DNA of 64,000 nucleotides from Pseudoneobacillus sp042683745. Lineage in GTDB: Bacteria > Bacillota > Bacilli > Bacillales > Cytobacillaceae. Positions 17,635 through 26,789 of the stretch are shown here, one piece after another (positions within the stretch are counted from its first letter, which is position 1; each line of letters begins with the position of its first letter). Location: NCBI RefSeq assembly GCF_042683745.1, contig NZ_JBHUJX010000036.1:62001-126000 (forward strand). The letters run 5' to 3'. Under the pieces are notes generated by a model. It was given only the letters and a program-made list of their open reading frames with translations. It was not told the origin of the DNA and made no database searches. A program made the position numbers and the translations under genes.

Positions 17635-17698
17635 TTTTTGTTTCCTCCTTAAAATGTATGAAAAGTATATTTTTGTTCAATAAATGAACGAGTTTATA

Positions 17699-18409
17699 TT
17701 AATGGTCCTGGCTCACTTTATGTGCCAAATAAACCATTGTTAACATTGTAAAAATAAATGCTTGGATGGCGCCAACAAAGATTGAGAATCCTTGCCATAC
17801 TAACATTGGTAGTGCTGCGGCTAAATGTCCGCCAACACCTGTAGCAAGACTTCCTGCTAGCAATCCTAAAAGAATCTCACCTGCGAAAATATTACCGTAA
17901 AGACGGAGACCTAACGTTAACGTATTGGCAAACTCCTCGATAATTTTCAGCGGGAACATAAACCACATAGGTCGGAAGAAATCCTTACCATATTCTTTTG
18001 CTCCCTTGAGCTTGATCGCATAGAAATGCGATAAACCCACAACCATTACGGCTAATGTTAATGTGATGGCTGGATCAGCGGTTGGTGATTTCCACCATAA
18101 CTCGTGTCCAACTGTTATTGAAAATGGTAGACCTAGCATATTTGATACAAAAATATACATCAGTAAAGTGATCCCTAGAATATGGAATCTTCCACCTGTT
18201 TTCCAATCCATCGTGCTATTAACGATTCCTTTGACGAAGTCCATGACCCATTCAAAGAAATTTTGTATCCCTGTTGGTTTCATTGCTAACCTACGAGTGG
18301 ATAATACCGCTATGATAAAAACAATGACACTAGCGATTGTAATCATCATCACGTTTGCTAAGTTAAAGGTTAAGCCCATAAACTCACGTAATGGAGCTTC
18401 ATGATGCAT
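17699..18409 (-). CDS. atpB: ATP synthase a subunit
   Basis: Stator membrane subunit of Fo providing the proton half-channels. The 236 residues include the essential arginine in LTLGLRLYGNIFAGEILLG (about 161-179). Five or six transmembrane helices are visible. The residue before LYGN is a normal Arg rather than an alkaliphile-specific change. It follows atpI by 22 nt. Confidence 0.97.
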   Translation of the reverse strand: MHHEAPLREFMGLTFNLANVMMITIASVIVFIIAVLSTRRLAMKPTGIQNFFEWVMDFVKGIVNSTMDWKTGGRFHILGITLLMYIFVSNMLGLPFSITVGHELWWKSPTADPAITLTLAVMVVGLSHFYAIKLKGAKEYGKDFFRPMWFMFPLKIIEEFANTLTLGLRLYGNIFAGEILLGLLAGSLATGVGGHLAAALPMLVWQGFSIFVGAIQAFIFTMLTMVYLAHKVSQDH

Positions 18410-18431
18410 CAGTTTTCACCTCTCTTCCCCG

Positions 18432-18806
18432 CTATTTACGTTTATAAAAAGACTGCAGAAAAAAATCTATCATAATGACTATATAGGATGTCATTAATCC
18501 CAAAACCATACTAATGAGATGAAAGTTGTCCGGGTATTTCAGGGCAACGATGACAGCAAAAGCTGCGGTTGCCATTCGTGAAAATGAACCGAGCGAACGA
18601 ACCTTTTTCCCTTGTGAAACAGCTTTCCCGAAGCTTTCCGTTTTTCTAACCATGAGCCACAAATTAAACAGGCTTAGGCTTGTTCCAAAAATAAGCCCTA
18701 AAAAGATAGTTTTGTATTCAGTAAAACCCCAGCCTAAAACATAGATGGATAATAGAAAAAATATGTATTTGCGCTGACGGGTATACATGACCTTAATTTC
18801 TGGCAT
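18432..18806 (-). CDS. atpI: ATP synthase subunit I (assembly/Mg transport factor)
   Basis: A 124-residue small membrane protein with about four hydrophobic segments, matching the Bacillus AtpI family encoded at the head of atp operons. The family is linked to c-ring assembly and magnesium uptake. It lies 6 nt after the atpZ stop and 22 nt before atpB. The sequence is poorly conserved in general, so the call rests on size, topology and position. Confidence 0.9.
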   Translation of the reverse strand: MPEIKVMYTRQRKYIFFLLSIYVLGWGFTEYKTIFLGLIFGTSLSLFNLWLMVRKTESFGKAVSQGKKVRSLGSFSRMATAAFAVIVALKYPDNFHLISMVLGLMTSYIVIMIDFFLQSFYKRK

Positions 18807-18812
18807 GGTAGG

Positions 18813-19034
18813 TTATTCTCCTGAAAAGAAGTGTTGGACTAAGCGAAGCATAGCGTATACACCTGCTGCCAATCCAATCAGTAAACCGATTATTAAAAAT
18901 AGAGGTCCGGTTTCGAAGAGTCGGTCACACCATCTGCCAGCAAAAATGCCAATCAGAATAGACCCAACTAACTGAGATAGGATTGCGGACATTAATGCCA
19001 TCGCTTTATACGGGCGGCGACCATGTTGACTCAA
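18813..19034 (-). CDS. atpZ: AtpZ/AtpI family protein
   Basis: A 73-residue protein with two transmembrane hairpin helices (about 11-31 and 42-66) and a basic N-terminus (HGRRPYKAM). Conserved glycines in GSILIGIFAGRWCDRLF and GLLIGLAAGVY fit the AtpZ family, which with AtpI forms a Ca/Mg channel in alkaliphilic Bacillus. It is the first gene of the operon, about 115 nt downstream of the predicted transcription start. Confidence 0.88.
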   Translation of the reverse strand: MSQHGRRPYKAMALMSAILSQLVGSILIGIFAGRWCDRLFETGPLFLIIGLLIGLAAGVYAMLRLVQHFFSGE

Positions 19035-19156
19035 AGTTCACACACCCTTGCATTGAGAATGAGAAATGGGCTCCTGAGGTATTAAAAATGATTGTGGAAA
19101 CGTGGGAAATATAGTTCCACAGGTTATGAAAACCCTAACATTTTACGCCCTAAGTA

Positions 19157-19185
19157 AGCATACAATAGGGTCTTGTCAATGTCAA
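19157..19185 (-). promoter_or_regulatory. SigA promoter of the atp operon
   Basis: On the minus strand TTGACA, a 17-nt spacer and TATGCT are present. A second TTGACA directly follows the first but would give an 11-nt spacer, so the first is the likely -35. The start site would be near 19150, giving a leader of about 115 nt before atpZ. Confidence 0.7.
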
Positions 19186-19325
19186 TCCATTTACAGTGAA
19201 AAAGTTCACAATCATTTATCAGAAAATTTCCCATGTTCTATTTTGCTATTTTGATCAATTTCTATTTATTCTTATTTACTAATTGTTCTATTCTAACTTT
19301 GGATATCTCAAATTTGTTGCATCCT

Positions 19326-21563
19326 TCACCTTGTCAATTCCTTCGATCCACTCCCAATTTCGATCATCGTTTCCACCATATCTTCTTTGTTAGACTTTTT
19401 GGCAAATACTTTTGCTAAATACACCCCTTGCTTCGGTGCTTGATTTAGTGACAATTCTTTTTCCAGCATACCTTTTTTTACATTCCTGTCCCAATCTAGA
19501 TAACTAATAAATCGGTAATCCTCTGGATCAAATAAAGCAATACCGAATTCTTCAGCTCCACCTGGTAAATACACTTGATAACGTAGCGTATTTTCTTTGT
19601 CACCTGCCCCAATTTCAAATCCCATCACTCTCGGATAATCAGGCTCCTCTAAAACATAGATGAAGGGGAGAGAGATTTTTTTAGAATTGGCATTCACTTT
19701 CAGGTAACCGTCTTGAATTTTCTCCTTAAAATTGGTTGGGTCCACTTCTAACTGAATATCTACACTCCGTTTCTCTCCGGGTTGGAGGGAAAAAGACATT
19801 GGTAAGTGCCAAGTCATTCCTTGTATTTTTTTTGGAACGTCAAAGGAATAGAAAACCGTTTTTTGACTGACGTTTTCTATTTTTAATCTTGACCGGTGAC
19901 TGTGATGTTGGTCATTTACTTGAAACTTCCCAAATTGTAGTGATCCTGGAGAAATAATTGATTCAGAATTGATGGCTTCTTCAATTTGGATTCGACCTGC
20001 CCCTTGTTCAAATGTCCGATACCACTCGTTTGTCGATTTTTCCAAAGGTAGGGCTGAATTCATTAATGCTGCCTTTATTTGTTCGGGTGACCAATCTGGA
20101 TGGGCTTGCTTAATGAGTGCACACGCTCCAGCAACATGTGGGGCGGCCATACTTGTGCCTTGTAGCGACAAATAGCCACCTGGAACGGTACTGTGAATAG
20201 CTACCCCAGGTGCTAATACATCCGGTTTAATTTCCCATGTTCTTGTGACAGGCCCCCTTGAACTAAAGGCTGCCAGCACATCCTGCTCCTCTTCTTCAAT
20301 GATTTTCATATGATGTTGTCCTCTTTTGATTTGCTGCTCAATTTGATTTCCAGCCTTTTTCGAGATGGAAGCGACAGGGATTCCAACATCAACTTGTAAG
20401 TTTCCGATAAAGTCCCCACTTGTGTTGTTATAAATAATGACTCCAGCTGCTCCAGCACGAACCGCATTTATCGCTTTTTCGGTAAAGGTTATTTTCCCTC
20501 TCTTGATGAGGACTATTTTGCCTTTTACATTCTTAAGTTGAACTTTAAGTCCAATTCCGCCCAAAGCCATTTCTTGAGAACGGTCTTTTATCCATTTATC
20601 TCCACCAATCATAGGTTCCAATTTGATTTTTCCCCTAGTTCCTTCTATTAATATATAAGGTACTTTTAGAATCGGCGTAGATGCTCCTACCGATATTGCT
20701 TTCGCTGCTGTTCCAGGTGAACCGACAGTCCATTTATTCGGACCTGAATTCCCCGATGATGTGACAGCAACGATTCCCTTTTCTGTCAATTTATTTAGAG
20801 CAAGGCTAATCGGTAAATCGGGCCCATTTACATTGTTGCCGAGCGATAAATTCACAATATCCACTTTATCCTTCACTGCTTGTTCAATGGCAGCCAATAC
20901 TTGCTCTGTCGTCCCGCTCCCTCCAGGACCAAGCGCACGGTAGGCAATAATTTTCGCCTCCGGAGCGACCCCCTTCATTTTTCCATTGGCAGCAATGACT
21001 CCTGCGACATGGGTTCCATGTAGGGTAGGTTCCCCTTGCGCGGATGTTGTTTCCATCGGATCCTTGTCACCGTCAACTAAATCGTGGCCTCCTCCATAAT
21101 TCCGCCTTAAGTCGGGATGTGAATAATCGACCCCTGTATCTATCACACCCACGGTTACTCCTTTTCCAGTTAAGCGGTTATTGTGTTGATCATAATATCC
21201 TCTAATTCTTTCCCCACCAATCAGTTTGATGCTTTCTGTACTCTCGACTTTATAGGTTTGGATGGGGGAAATGTCGAGAACTTCGGTTTGCCTGCGAAGT
21301 TTTTCGATTTGTTCCGTTGGCCCTTTTACCGAAAAACCCTTCAATACTTCGCTGAAAATATACCTTAGCTTTAAACCTCGATAAAGCTTTAATTTATTGA
21401 TTATTTCTTGCTTTGGGATTTGATTTTTCAATAAAATGATGGCTACTTTTTCCTCATGAGGTGATTCGGTCGGTAACGGTGGATGGCGAAGTGGCTGCTT
21501 GCTTGAAACTCCATTTTGGAAAAATAACATCATAAAAATGATTAGAAAGGAAACCTTTTTCAT
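19326..21563 (-). CDS. Secreted subtilisin-like serine protease with PA domain (Vpr-like)
   Basis: S8-family extracellular protease of 745 residues. A signal peptide (1-20) is followed by an I9-type propeptide (about 38-106). The catalytic triad is Asp142 in VIDTGVDYSHP, His182 in HGTHVAG and Ser471 in GTSMAAPHVAG, with oxyanion Asn272 in SSGNSG. A PA insertion lies between Asn272 and Ser471 (about 300-420), as in Vpr, and a beta-rich C-terminal region follows (about 530-745). A GAAGGTG ribosome binding site precedes the ATG. The gene lies between the atp operon and mnaA, a place where B. subtilis has no protease, so it is likely an accessory gene. Confidence 0.93.
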   Translation of the reverse strand: MKKVSFLIIFMMLFFQNGVSSKQPLRHPPLPTESPHEEKVAIILLKNQIPKQEIINKLKLYRGLKLRYIFSEVLKGFSVKGPTEQIEKLRRQTEVLDISPIQTYKVESTESIKLIGGERIRGYYDQHNNRLTGKGVTVGVIDTGVDYSHPDLRRNYGGGHDLVDGDKDPMETTSAQGEPTLHGTHVAGVIAANGKMKGVAPEAKIIAYRALGPGGSGTTEQVLAAIEQAVKDKVDIVNLSLGNNVNGPDLPISLALNKLTEKGIVAVTSSGNSGPNKWTVGSPGTAAKAISVGASTPILKVPYILIEGTRGKIKLEPMIGGDKWIKDRSQEMALGGIGLKVQLKNVKGKIVLIKRGKITFTEKAINAVRAGAAGVIIYNNTSGDFIGNLQVDVGIPVASISKKAGNQIEQQIKRGQHHMKIIEEEEQDVLAAFSSRGPVTRTWEIKPDVLAPGVAIHSTVPGGYLSLQGTSMAAPHVAGACALIKQAHPDWSPEQIKAALMNSALPLEKSTNEWYRTFEQGAGRIQIEEAINSESIISPGSLQFGKFQVNDQHHSHRSRLKIENVSQKTVFYSFDVPKKIQGMTWHLPMSFSLQPGEKRSVDIQLEVDPTNFKEKIQDGYLKVNANSKKISLPFIYVLEEPDYPRVMGFEIGAGDKENTLRYQVYLPGGAEEFGIALFDPEDYRFISYLDWDRNVKKGMLEKELSLNQAPKQGVYLAKVFAKKSNKEDMVETMIEIGSGSKELTR

Positions 21564-21699
21564 CCATTTTCACCTTCTTTTTGATTAAGTTGGTCTTGAA
21601 AGGTGGAGAGTATGCAAGGTTCCCTATAAAAATTCGGTGAATATAATTGTGCGATATGGTTTTCCTGAGGAATTTGTTGATTGATATTAAGGGATTTCA

Positions 21700-21815
21700 T
21701 ATTTATCTGCGTTTTGTTGATATATCTGCGGGAAATTCTTATTTATCCGCGCCTTTTTGATATTTACCCGCGGGAATTTACAGTTTATCCGCGGAGTTCA
21801 CAACCATATCCGCCT
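21700..21815. repeat. Second 21-bp-period array (ATCTGCG/ATCCGCG units)
   Basis: Units begin at 21705, 21724, 21745, 21766, 21787 and 21808. The last four steps are exactly 21 bp; the first is 19 bp. Units read ATCTGCG, ATCTGCG, ATCCGCG, ACCCGCG, ATCCGCG and ATCCGCC, each preceded by T/A-rich bases. It lies between the protease gene start and the mnaA terminator and matches the array at 11486-11580 in period and core. Confidence 0.78.
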
Positions 21816-21831
21816 TTGTCACAATTAACGC

Positions 21832-21872
21832 CAAAAAAGACACTAGCCAAATGGTTAGTGTCTAATTTTTTT
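21832..21872 (-). terminator. Terminator of mnaA/wecB
   Basis: A 10-bp stem GACACTAGCC/GGTTAGTGTC (one G-U pair) with an AAAT loop. Minus-strand transcription ends in TTTTTT. It begins within a few bases of the mnaA stop. The opposite side is also T-rich, so it may work in both directions. Confidence 0.88.
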
Positions 21873-23014
21873 TACAAATATTCTTCTGGACGATCTTCTA
21901 GTTGCTTAAAATAATAACGGATCGCTTCGCCAATTCTTCTTGAAGCATTTCCGTCACCATATGGATTTGTTGCTTTGGCCATTTTTTCATATTCATCGCG
22001 GTTTGTGAGTAGTTTAGTTGCCATTTGATAAATCGTTTCCTCAACTACCCCCGCTAGCTTTAACGTTCCTGCTGAAATACCTTCTGGTCGTTCTGTTGTG
22101 TCTCGTAAAACTAAGACTGGTACACCAAGTGATGGTGCTTCTTCTTGAACACCACCGGAATCCGTTAAAATTAAGTAGGATCTAGCAGCAAAGTTATGGA
22201 AATCAATCACATCAAGCGGTTCAATTAAATGAATTCGCGGGTCATCTCCTAAAATTTCTGCAGCAATTTCTCTTACAACAGGGTTAAGATGGACAGGGTA
22301 AACGACTTGAACATCCGGTTGTTCCACAACGATGCGTTTAATCGCACGGAACATATTCCTCATTGGCTCACCTTGATTTTCTCGACGATGAGCGGTTAAT
22401 AAAATGAGACGGTCGTCGCCAATTTTATCAAGAACCTCATGGTTGTATTCTTCTTTAACGGTTGTTTTCAATGCGTCGATTGCTGTGTTTCCAGTGATAA
22501 AGATACTTTCATTGTTCTTATTTTCTTTCAATAGATTTTCAGCTGACAATGCAGTTGGTGAAAAATGCAAATCAGCCAACACCCCTGTAAGCTGACGATT
22601 CATTTCTTCAGGGTATGGTGAATATTTATTCCACGTGCGCAAGCCTGCTTCCACATGACCTACGACAATTTGATTATAAAAGGCTGCTAAACTAGCAACA
22701 AAGGTCGTTGACGTATCACCATGAACTAGAACAATGTCAGGCTTCACTTCCTTCATCACTTGATCCAAACCTTCTAAACAACGTGTGGTGATATCAATCA
22801 ATGTTTGACGGTCTTTCATGATGTTTAAGTCGTGATCTGGAGTGATTCCAAAAATAGTTAACACTTGATCCAGCATTTGACGGTGTTGGGCCGTTACTGT
22901 CACAATTGACTCGAAATGCTCAGGATGTTTATTTAATTCTAAAACAAGCGGTGCCATTTTAATCGCTTCTGGCCTTGTCCCAAAAATCGTCATCACTTTA
23001 ATCGGTCTATTCAA
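21872..23014 (-). CDS. mnaA: UDP-N-acetylglucosamine 2-epimerase (non-hydrolysing)
   Basis: Cytoplasmic enzyme interconverting UDP-GlcNAc and UDP-ManNAc for teichoic-acid linkage units and related polymers. The 380-residue protein shows the family start KVMTIFGTRPEAIKMAPL, the HGDTSTTF and HVEAGLRT motifs, and TDSGGVQEEAPSLGVPVL in the nucleotide-binding half. I prefer a TTG start at 23014 (MNRPIKV), 8 nt after AAGAAGG; a GTG at 23023 would be too close to that site. In Bacillus it is often next to upp, as here. Confidence 0.95.
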   Translation of the reverse strand: MNRPIKVMTIFGTRPEAIKMAPLVLELNKHPEHFESIVTVTAQHRQMLDQVLTIFGITPDHDLNIMKDRQTLIDITTRCLEGLDQVMKEVKPDIVLVHGDTSTTFVASLAAFYNQIVVGHVEAGLRTWNKYSPYPEEMNRQLTGVLADLHFSPTALSAENLLKENKNNESIFITGNTAIDALKTTVKEEYNHEVLDKIGDDRLILLTAHRRENQGEPMRNMFRAIKRIVVEQPDVQVVYPVHLNPVVREIAAEILGDDPRIHLIEPLDVIDFHNFAARSYLILTDSGGVQEEAPSLGVPVLVLRDTTERPEGISAGTLKLAGVVEETIYQMATKLLTNRDEYEKMAKATNPYGDGNASRRIGEAIRYYFKQLEDRPEEYL

Positions 23015-23156
23015 CAAGAACACCTTCTTTTCATTTGTCAGGTAATCTTTTACCTAGTTTTTAGCGGCTTGCCATTTTGACAAGCCGCTTTTGTTTAGTT
23101 TGTTTATGAACCTATAAGATACTAGGATGTGGATAACTTATTAACTGTATATTCAC

Positions 23157-23420
23157 GTCCAGCGCAAGCGTCCTAGCCCCGACGTACAGGATGTACTAGT
23201 GTCAACAATGCGACAGGACGCCCGAGTTCTTGTCGACCTCGAGGTCAAATGTTCGCCACCCAAAAAGTCAAAGAACGACTTTCCGGGTGTCGAAGCATTT
23301 GCTTGGCAAACCAAAGAACGGTTTGCATAAGTGCGACTAGGTCTCTGGCTTCGCTACTCTCGCCAATCGACCAGTCTTCTTTATCGGGGCTTACAAGTGC
23401 GCTTGGCGCTTTTGTTTTTA
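23157..23420. repeat. Composite family C repeat (two hairpin modules) between mnaA and upp
   Basis: This filler of the 400-bp mnaA-upp gap joins three modules: GTACAGGATGTACTAGTG with GCGACAGGACGCCCGAG; an AAGTC-AAAGAAC-GACTT hairpin (23265-23281) inside CACCC/GGGTG arms; and a GCAAACC-AAAGAAC-GGTTTGC hairpin (23306-23326), followed by CCAGTCTTCTTTATCGGGG. The last module recurs at 30675-30770 and 43055-43165. No convincing gene is present. Confidence 0.85.
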
Positions 23421-24047
23421 TTTCGTACCAAATAATCGATCCCCTGCATCCCCAAGTCCTGGAACGATATATCCATGATCATTTAGCTTTTCATCAAGTG
23501 CAGCAATGTAAATATCTACATCTGGGTGTGCTTCCTCCACTGCTTTAACACCTTCAGGAGCCGCGATTAAGCACATAAATTTGATATGCTTTGCTCCACG
23601 ATTTTTTAATGATTGGATCGCTTCTACTGCCGAACCTCCTGTAGCAAGCATTGGATCCACGACGATAAAGTCTCTTTCAGTCACATCACTTGGAAGCTTC
23701 ACATAATATTCAACAGGCTTTAATGTCGCAGGATCACGATAAAGACCAATATGCCCTACCTTTGCTGCTGGAATTAATTTTAAAATTCCATCCACCATAC
23801 CAATGCCTGCACGGAGAATTGGAATAATGCCAAGTTTTTTACCAGAAAGCACCTTTGACTTTGTCTCATTTACCGGCGTTTCAATCGTAATATCCTCAAG
23901 TGGCAAGTCTCTTGTAATTTCAAATGCCATAAGAGTTGCTACCTCATCAACAAGTTCACGAAACTCTTTTGTCCCCGTATTCTTGTCTCGGATGTATGTA
24001 AGTTTGTGTTGGATCAATGGATGATCAAATACGTAAACCTTTGCCAC
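23418..24047 (-). CDS. upp: Uracil phosphoribosyltransferase
   Basis: Salvage enzyme converting uracil plus PRPP to UMP. The 209-residue protein carries the PRPP-binding loop VVDPMLATGGSA (about 127-138) and the C-terminal uracil-site segment YIVPGLGDAGDR. I set a GTG start at 24047 giving MAKVYVFDHPLIQHKL, since AGGGG lies 8 nt before it and other Bacillus Upp proteins begin this way; upstream ATG would add nine non-conserved residues. Confidence 0.97.
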   Translation of the reverse strand: MAKVYVFDHPLIQHKLTYIRDKNTGTKEFRELVDEVATLMAFEITRDLPLEDITIETPVNETKSKVLSGKKLGIIPILRAGIGMVDGILKLIPAAKVGHIGLYRDPATLKPVEYYVKLPSDVTERDFIVVDPMLATGGSAVEAIQSLKNRGAKHIKFMCLIAAPEGVKAVEEAHPDVDIYIAALDEKLNDHGYIVPGLGDAGDRLFGTK

Positions 24048-24217
24048 AGCGATCGCCCCTTTAATTAATATCAAGATTTAGACTTTGTGAGAAACAGCAT
24101 TAATATGTATGAAAAAACGAACTACACACTTCGTCTAATTCTACAAAAAAACCTCCTCCAGTTCAACTAATATCTAGACACTTTATCACACCAGCGAATT
24201 GGGGCACTCTCCCTACA

Positions 24218-24273
24218 CTTTACCGCATTAACGCAACGGGGGGCCAGTCCCCCGGTACGTTAATGCGGTAAAG
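24218..24273. repeat. Family A repeat, copy 2 (single core)
   Basis: One GGGGGCCAGTCCCCC core flanked by TTTACCGCATTAACG and CGTTAATGCGGTAAA, which are exact complements, so the whole unit is a near-perfect palindrome. It lies at the 3' end of the DUF5050 gene and provides its last codons (CTA/TTA-CCG-CAT) and TAA stop at 24260-24262. Confidence 0.85.
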
Positions 24274-25315
24274 GGATGCGTGTGAGGATTTTTAAGTTTT
24301 CCCCGCTGTAGAAGTAGATTTGGTTGTTGATGATGGAAAAGGAGGTTTGGTTTGGGATGTCCATGACTTTTGTTAGCTTTCCCCCAGATAATGGGATTCG
24401 GTGGATTTCTCTTCCTTTTCCTTCATACGGCCCTGCTTCGAAATAGACATTGCCACGATGGATATTTACCATTCGGAGATGAGGTCCATACTTTGGTAAT
24501 TCTTTTATTAATGTCGTTTTCCCGCTCTCTTCGTTGTACTTAACTAAATACTGGGTCATAGCCTGTTGACTCCAAATGATGTAATAAATATTTCCGCGAT
24601 CAGGAAACACACTATCCCCATTTACCTCAAGAAACATCGGAGATTTATGACCGATTTGCTTCCAAACATCTTTCAATTTAGACTTTTCGGGGTTGGTACT
24701 ATTCGTTGGATAAAACTCGTCATCGATATAAATGCCCTTTTCTGTAATTGGCCATAGCCTCGGGTAAATGCATTTTTTTAATACAACCGTTCTCTTTGTC
24801 TTTAGGTTAGTTCTGTAGATGATCCCATTATTTCTGTCACCATCTTTGACACTTGCCCAACCTTTCGGATCATAGCCAATGGAATAGACTAAGTCACCTT
24901 CAACTTGGAAGCCACCGAATGGAAAGGGATCCAAGACAATCTGTTTATTTCTTCCATCTAAATCCATTTTCTTTAAAACATAATGCCATTTGTCCCCATA
25001 ATAATCATATCCAATATAAAAAATCGATTCATTTTCTATATCAAACCCAGAGCCCCAAACCTTCTCAGCCCAATCACTGAGCATCATTTTTCCGCTACCA
25101 TCTAATTTCTCACGAAAAAAAGCATCTGTTACCTTCGTTTCCTTTTCTGACTCATTTCGTCCCCAATAATAAACCCAGTCCTTGTAAGAAGTTAGTATTC
25201 CATTCGCTTCTCTCGTTACTTTGTCTGGATCCTTAGTTGTGATTTCCTTTGCGAAGAGAGGCGAATTCAAAGAGAAAACACTTAACAAAATGACCACCGA
25301 AACAACTCTATTCAT
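24260..25315 (-). CDS. Secreted DUF5050-like beta-propeller protein, function unknown
   Basis: A 351-residue protein with a signal peptide (MNRVVSVVILLSVFSLNSPLFA, cleavage near 22) and no other membrane segment. The body has about six repeats built of an aromatic-rich strand pair such as DWVYYWGR, ESIFYIGYDYYGDKW, GNIYYIIW and NQIYFYSG, followed by a DGRNK or LSGGK type turn. This is the pattern of DUF5050/TolB-like propellers. It is probably exported and extracytoplasmic. It lies between upp and glyA, which adjoin in B. subtilis, so it is likely an inserted accessory gene. Its end lies in a family A repeat. Confidence 0.75.
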   Translation of the reverse strand: MNRVVSVVILLSVFSLNSPLFAKEITTKDPDKVTREANGILTSYKDWVYYWGRNESEKETKVTDAFFREKLDGSGKMMLSDWAEKVWGSGFDIENESIFYIGYDYYGDKWHYVLKKMDLDGRNKQIVLDPFPFGGFQVEGDLVYSIGYDPKGWASVKDGDRNNGIIYRTNLKTKRTVVLKKCIYPRLWPITEKGIYIDDEFYPTNSTNPEKSKLKDVWKQIGHKSPMFLEVNGDSVFPDRGNIYYIIWSQQAMTQYLVKYNEESGKTTLIKELPKYGPHLRMVNIHRGNVYFEAGPYEGKGREIHRIPLSGGKLTKVMDIPNQTSFSIINNQIYFYSGENLKILTRIPLPH

Positions 25316-25367
25316 AAAAACAGCCTCCTCCTTTTATCCTTCTCATAAAAGAGGCAACTTAACAAAC

Positions 25368-25474
25368 ACTTTATCACACCACCGCATTGGGGGTCAGACC
25401 CCCACCACTTTACCGCATTAACGCAATGGGGGTCTGACCCCCGGCGCGTTAGTGCGCTAAAGGACAGACCCCCG
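25368..25474. repeat. Family A repeat, copy 3 (two full cores plus a half core)
   Basis: Cores GGGGGTCAGACCCCC and GGGGGTCTGACCCCC lie in a block with CCACTTTACCGCATTAACGC and GGCGCGTTAGTGCGCTAAAGG linkers, followed by ACAGACCCCCGC. It is just downstream of the glyA stop and upstream of the DUF5050 start, so it probably acts as the glyA 3' hairpin. Confidence 0.82.
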
Positions 25475-25482
25475 CTATCGTT

Positions 25483-26724
25483 TTATTTTTCTGGATATAA
25501 GATAAATTTACTAGTTAAGTCTGCCACACGTTGTCTAGACTTCTCTAGTGTTGCTTCGTTTTCATGATCTTTTAATGTATCAGCAATAATGGATGCGATA
25601 GCGTCCATATCCTCTAAACCAAAGCCACGGGATGTAACCGCTGCTGTACCGATACGAATTCCACTTGTTACAAATGGGCTTGCTGGATCAAATGGAATGG
25701 TGTTTTTATTAACAGTAATTCCGATCTCATCAAGCACTTTCTCCGCCACTTTACCTGTTAAATTCAAGCTTCGTGTATCTACAAGTAGTAAATGGTTGTC
25801 CGTTCCGTCAGAAACAAGCTCAAGACCTTCTTTTTTCAAGCCTTCCGCTAAGCGGGCTGCGTTATCCACGATTTGCTTCGCATAGTCTTTAAAGCTATCC
25901 TGAAGAGCTTCACCAAATGCGACTGCTTTTGCAGCAATGACATGCATTAATGGACCGCCTTGAATTCCAGGGAAAATCGACTTATCAATTTTCTTTGCCC
26001 ATTCTTCTTTACAAAGAATCATCCCACCTCGTGGGCCACGAAGTGTTTTATGTGTCGTCGTCGTAACAAAATCTGCAAATGGAACTGGATTTTGATGCAA
26101 ACCGGCCGCTACTAAACCAGCGATATGAGCCATATCAACCATTAAATAAGCCCCAACTTCATCCGCAATTTCACGGAATTTCGCAAAATCAATAGCTCTA
26201 GGGTATGCACTTGCTCCAGCAACGATTAGTTTTGGTTTATGTTGCAGAGCCTTTTCTCTAACATCTTCATAATTAATACGGTGAGTAACCTCATCTACCC
26301 CATACTCAACGAAATTATATTGAATTCCACTAAAGTTTACTGGGCTACCATGTGTTAAATGACCACCATGAGATAAATTCATCCCAAGAACAGTATCTCC
26401 CTGCTCAAGAATCGTAAAGTAAACAGCCATATTCGCTTGAGCACCAGAGTGTGGTTGTACATTGGCGTGTTCTGCACCAAAAATTTTCTTTGCACGGTCT
26501 CTAGCTAAATCTTCCACGATATCAACATATTCACAGCCACCGTAATAGCGTTTCGCAGGATATCCTTCTGCGTACTTGTTTGTTAGAACTGAGCCCTGTG
26601 CCTCCATGACCGCTTCACTTACAAAGTTTTCTGAGGCAATTAACTCGATATTGGCACGTTGACGTCCAAGTTCTTTCTGGATGCTTGCAAATACTTCTTG
26701 ATCCTGTTGCTCCAAATTCTTCAT
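25483..26724 (-). CDS. glyA: Serine hydroxymethyltransferase
   Basis: PLP enzyme interconverting serine and glycine with tetrahydrofolate, the main one-carbon source. The 413 residues include the PLP lysine Lys226 in VTTTTHKTLRGPRGG, SENF (31-34) and the HSGAQANMAVY segment (92-102). A GGGGGATAATC ribosome binding site precedes the ATG. The upp-glyA-ywlG-rpiB neighbourhood is the Bacillus order except for the DUF5050 insertion. Confidence 0.97.
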   Translation of the reverse strand: MKNLEQQDQEVFASIQKELGRQRANIELIASENFVSEAVMEAQGSVLTNKYAEGYPAKRYYGGCEYVDIVEDLARDRAKKIFGAEHANVQPHSGAQANMAVYFTILEQGDTVLGMNLSHGGHLTHGSPVNFSGIQYNFVEYGVDEVTHRINYEDVREKALQHKPKLIVAGASAYPRAIDFAKFREIADEVGAYLMVDMAHIAGLVAAGLHQNPVPFADFVTTTTHKTLRGPRGGMILCKEEWAKKIDKSIFPGIQGGPLMHVIAAKAVAFGEALQDSFKDYAKQIVDNAARLAEGLKKEGLELVSDGTDNHLLLVDTRSLNLTGKVAEKVLDEIGITVNKNTIPFDPASPFVTSGIRIGTAAVTSRGFGLEDMDAIASIIADTLKDHENEATLEKSRQRVADLTSKFILYPEK

Positions 26725-26789
26725 GATTATCCCCCTTGAATGGTCATATATCCGTCTTGTATGTATAAAAATTAGACGAGAAAAGCATG

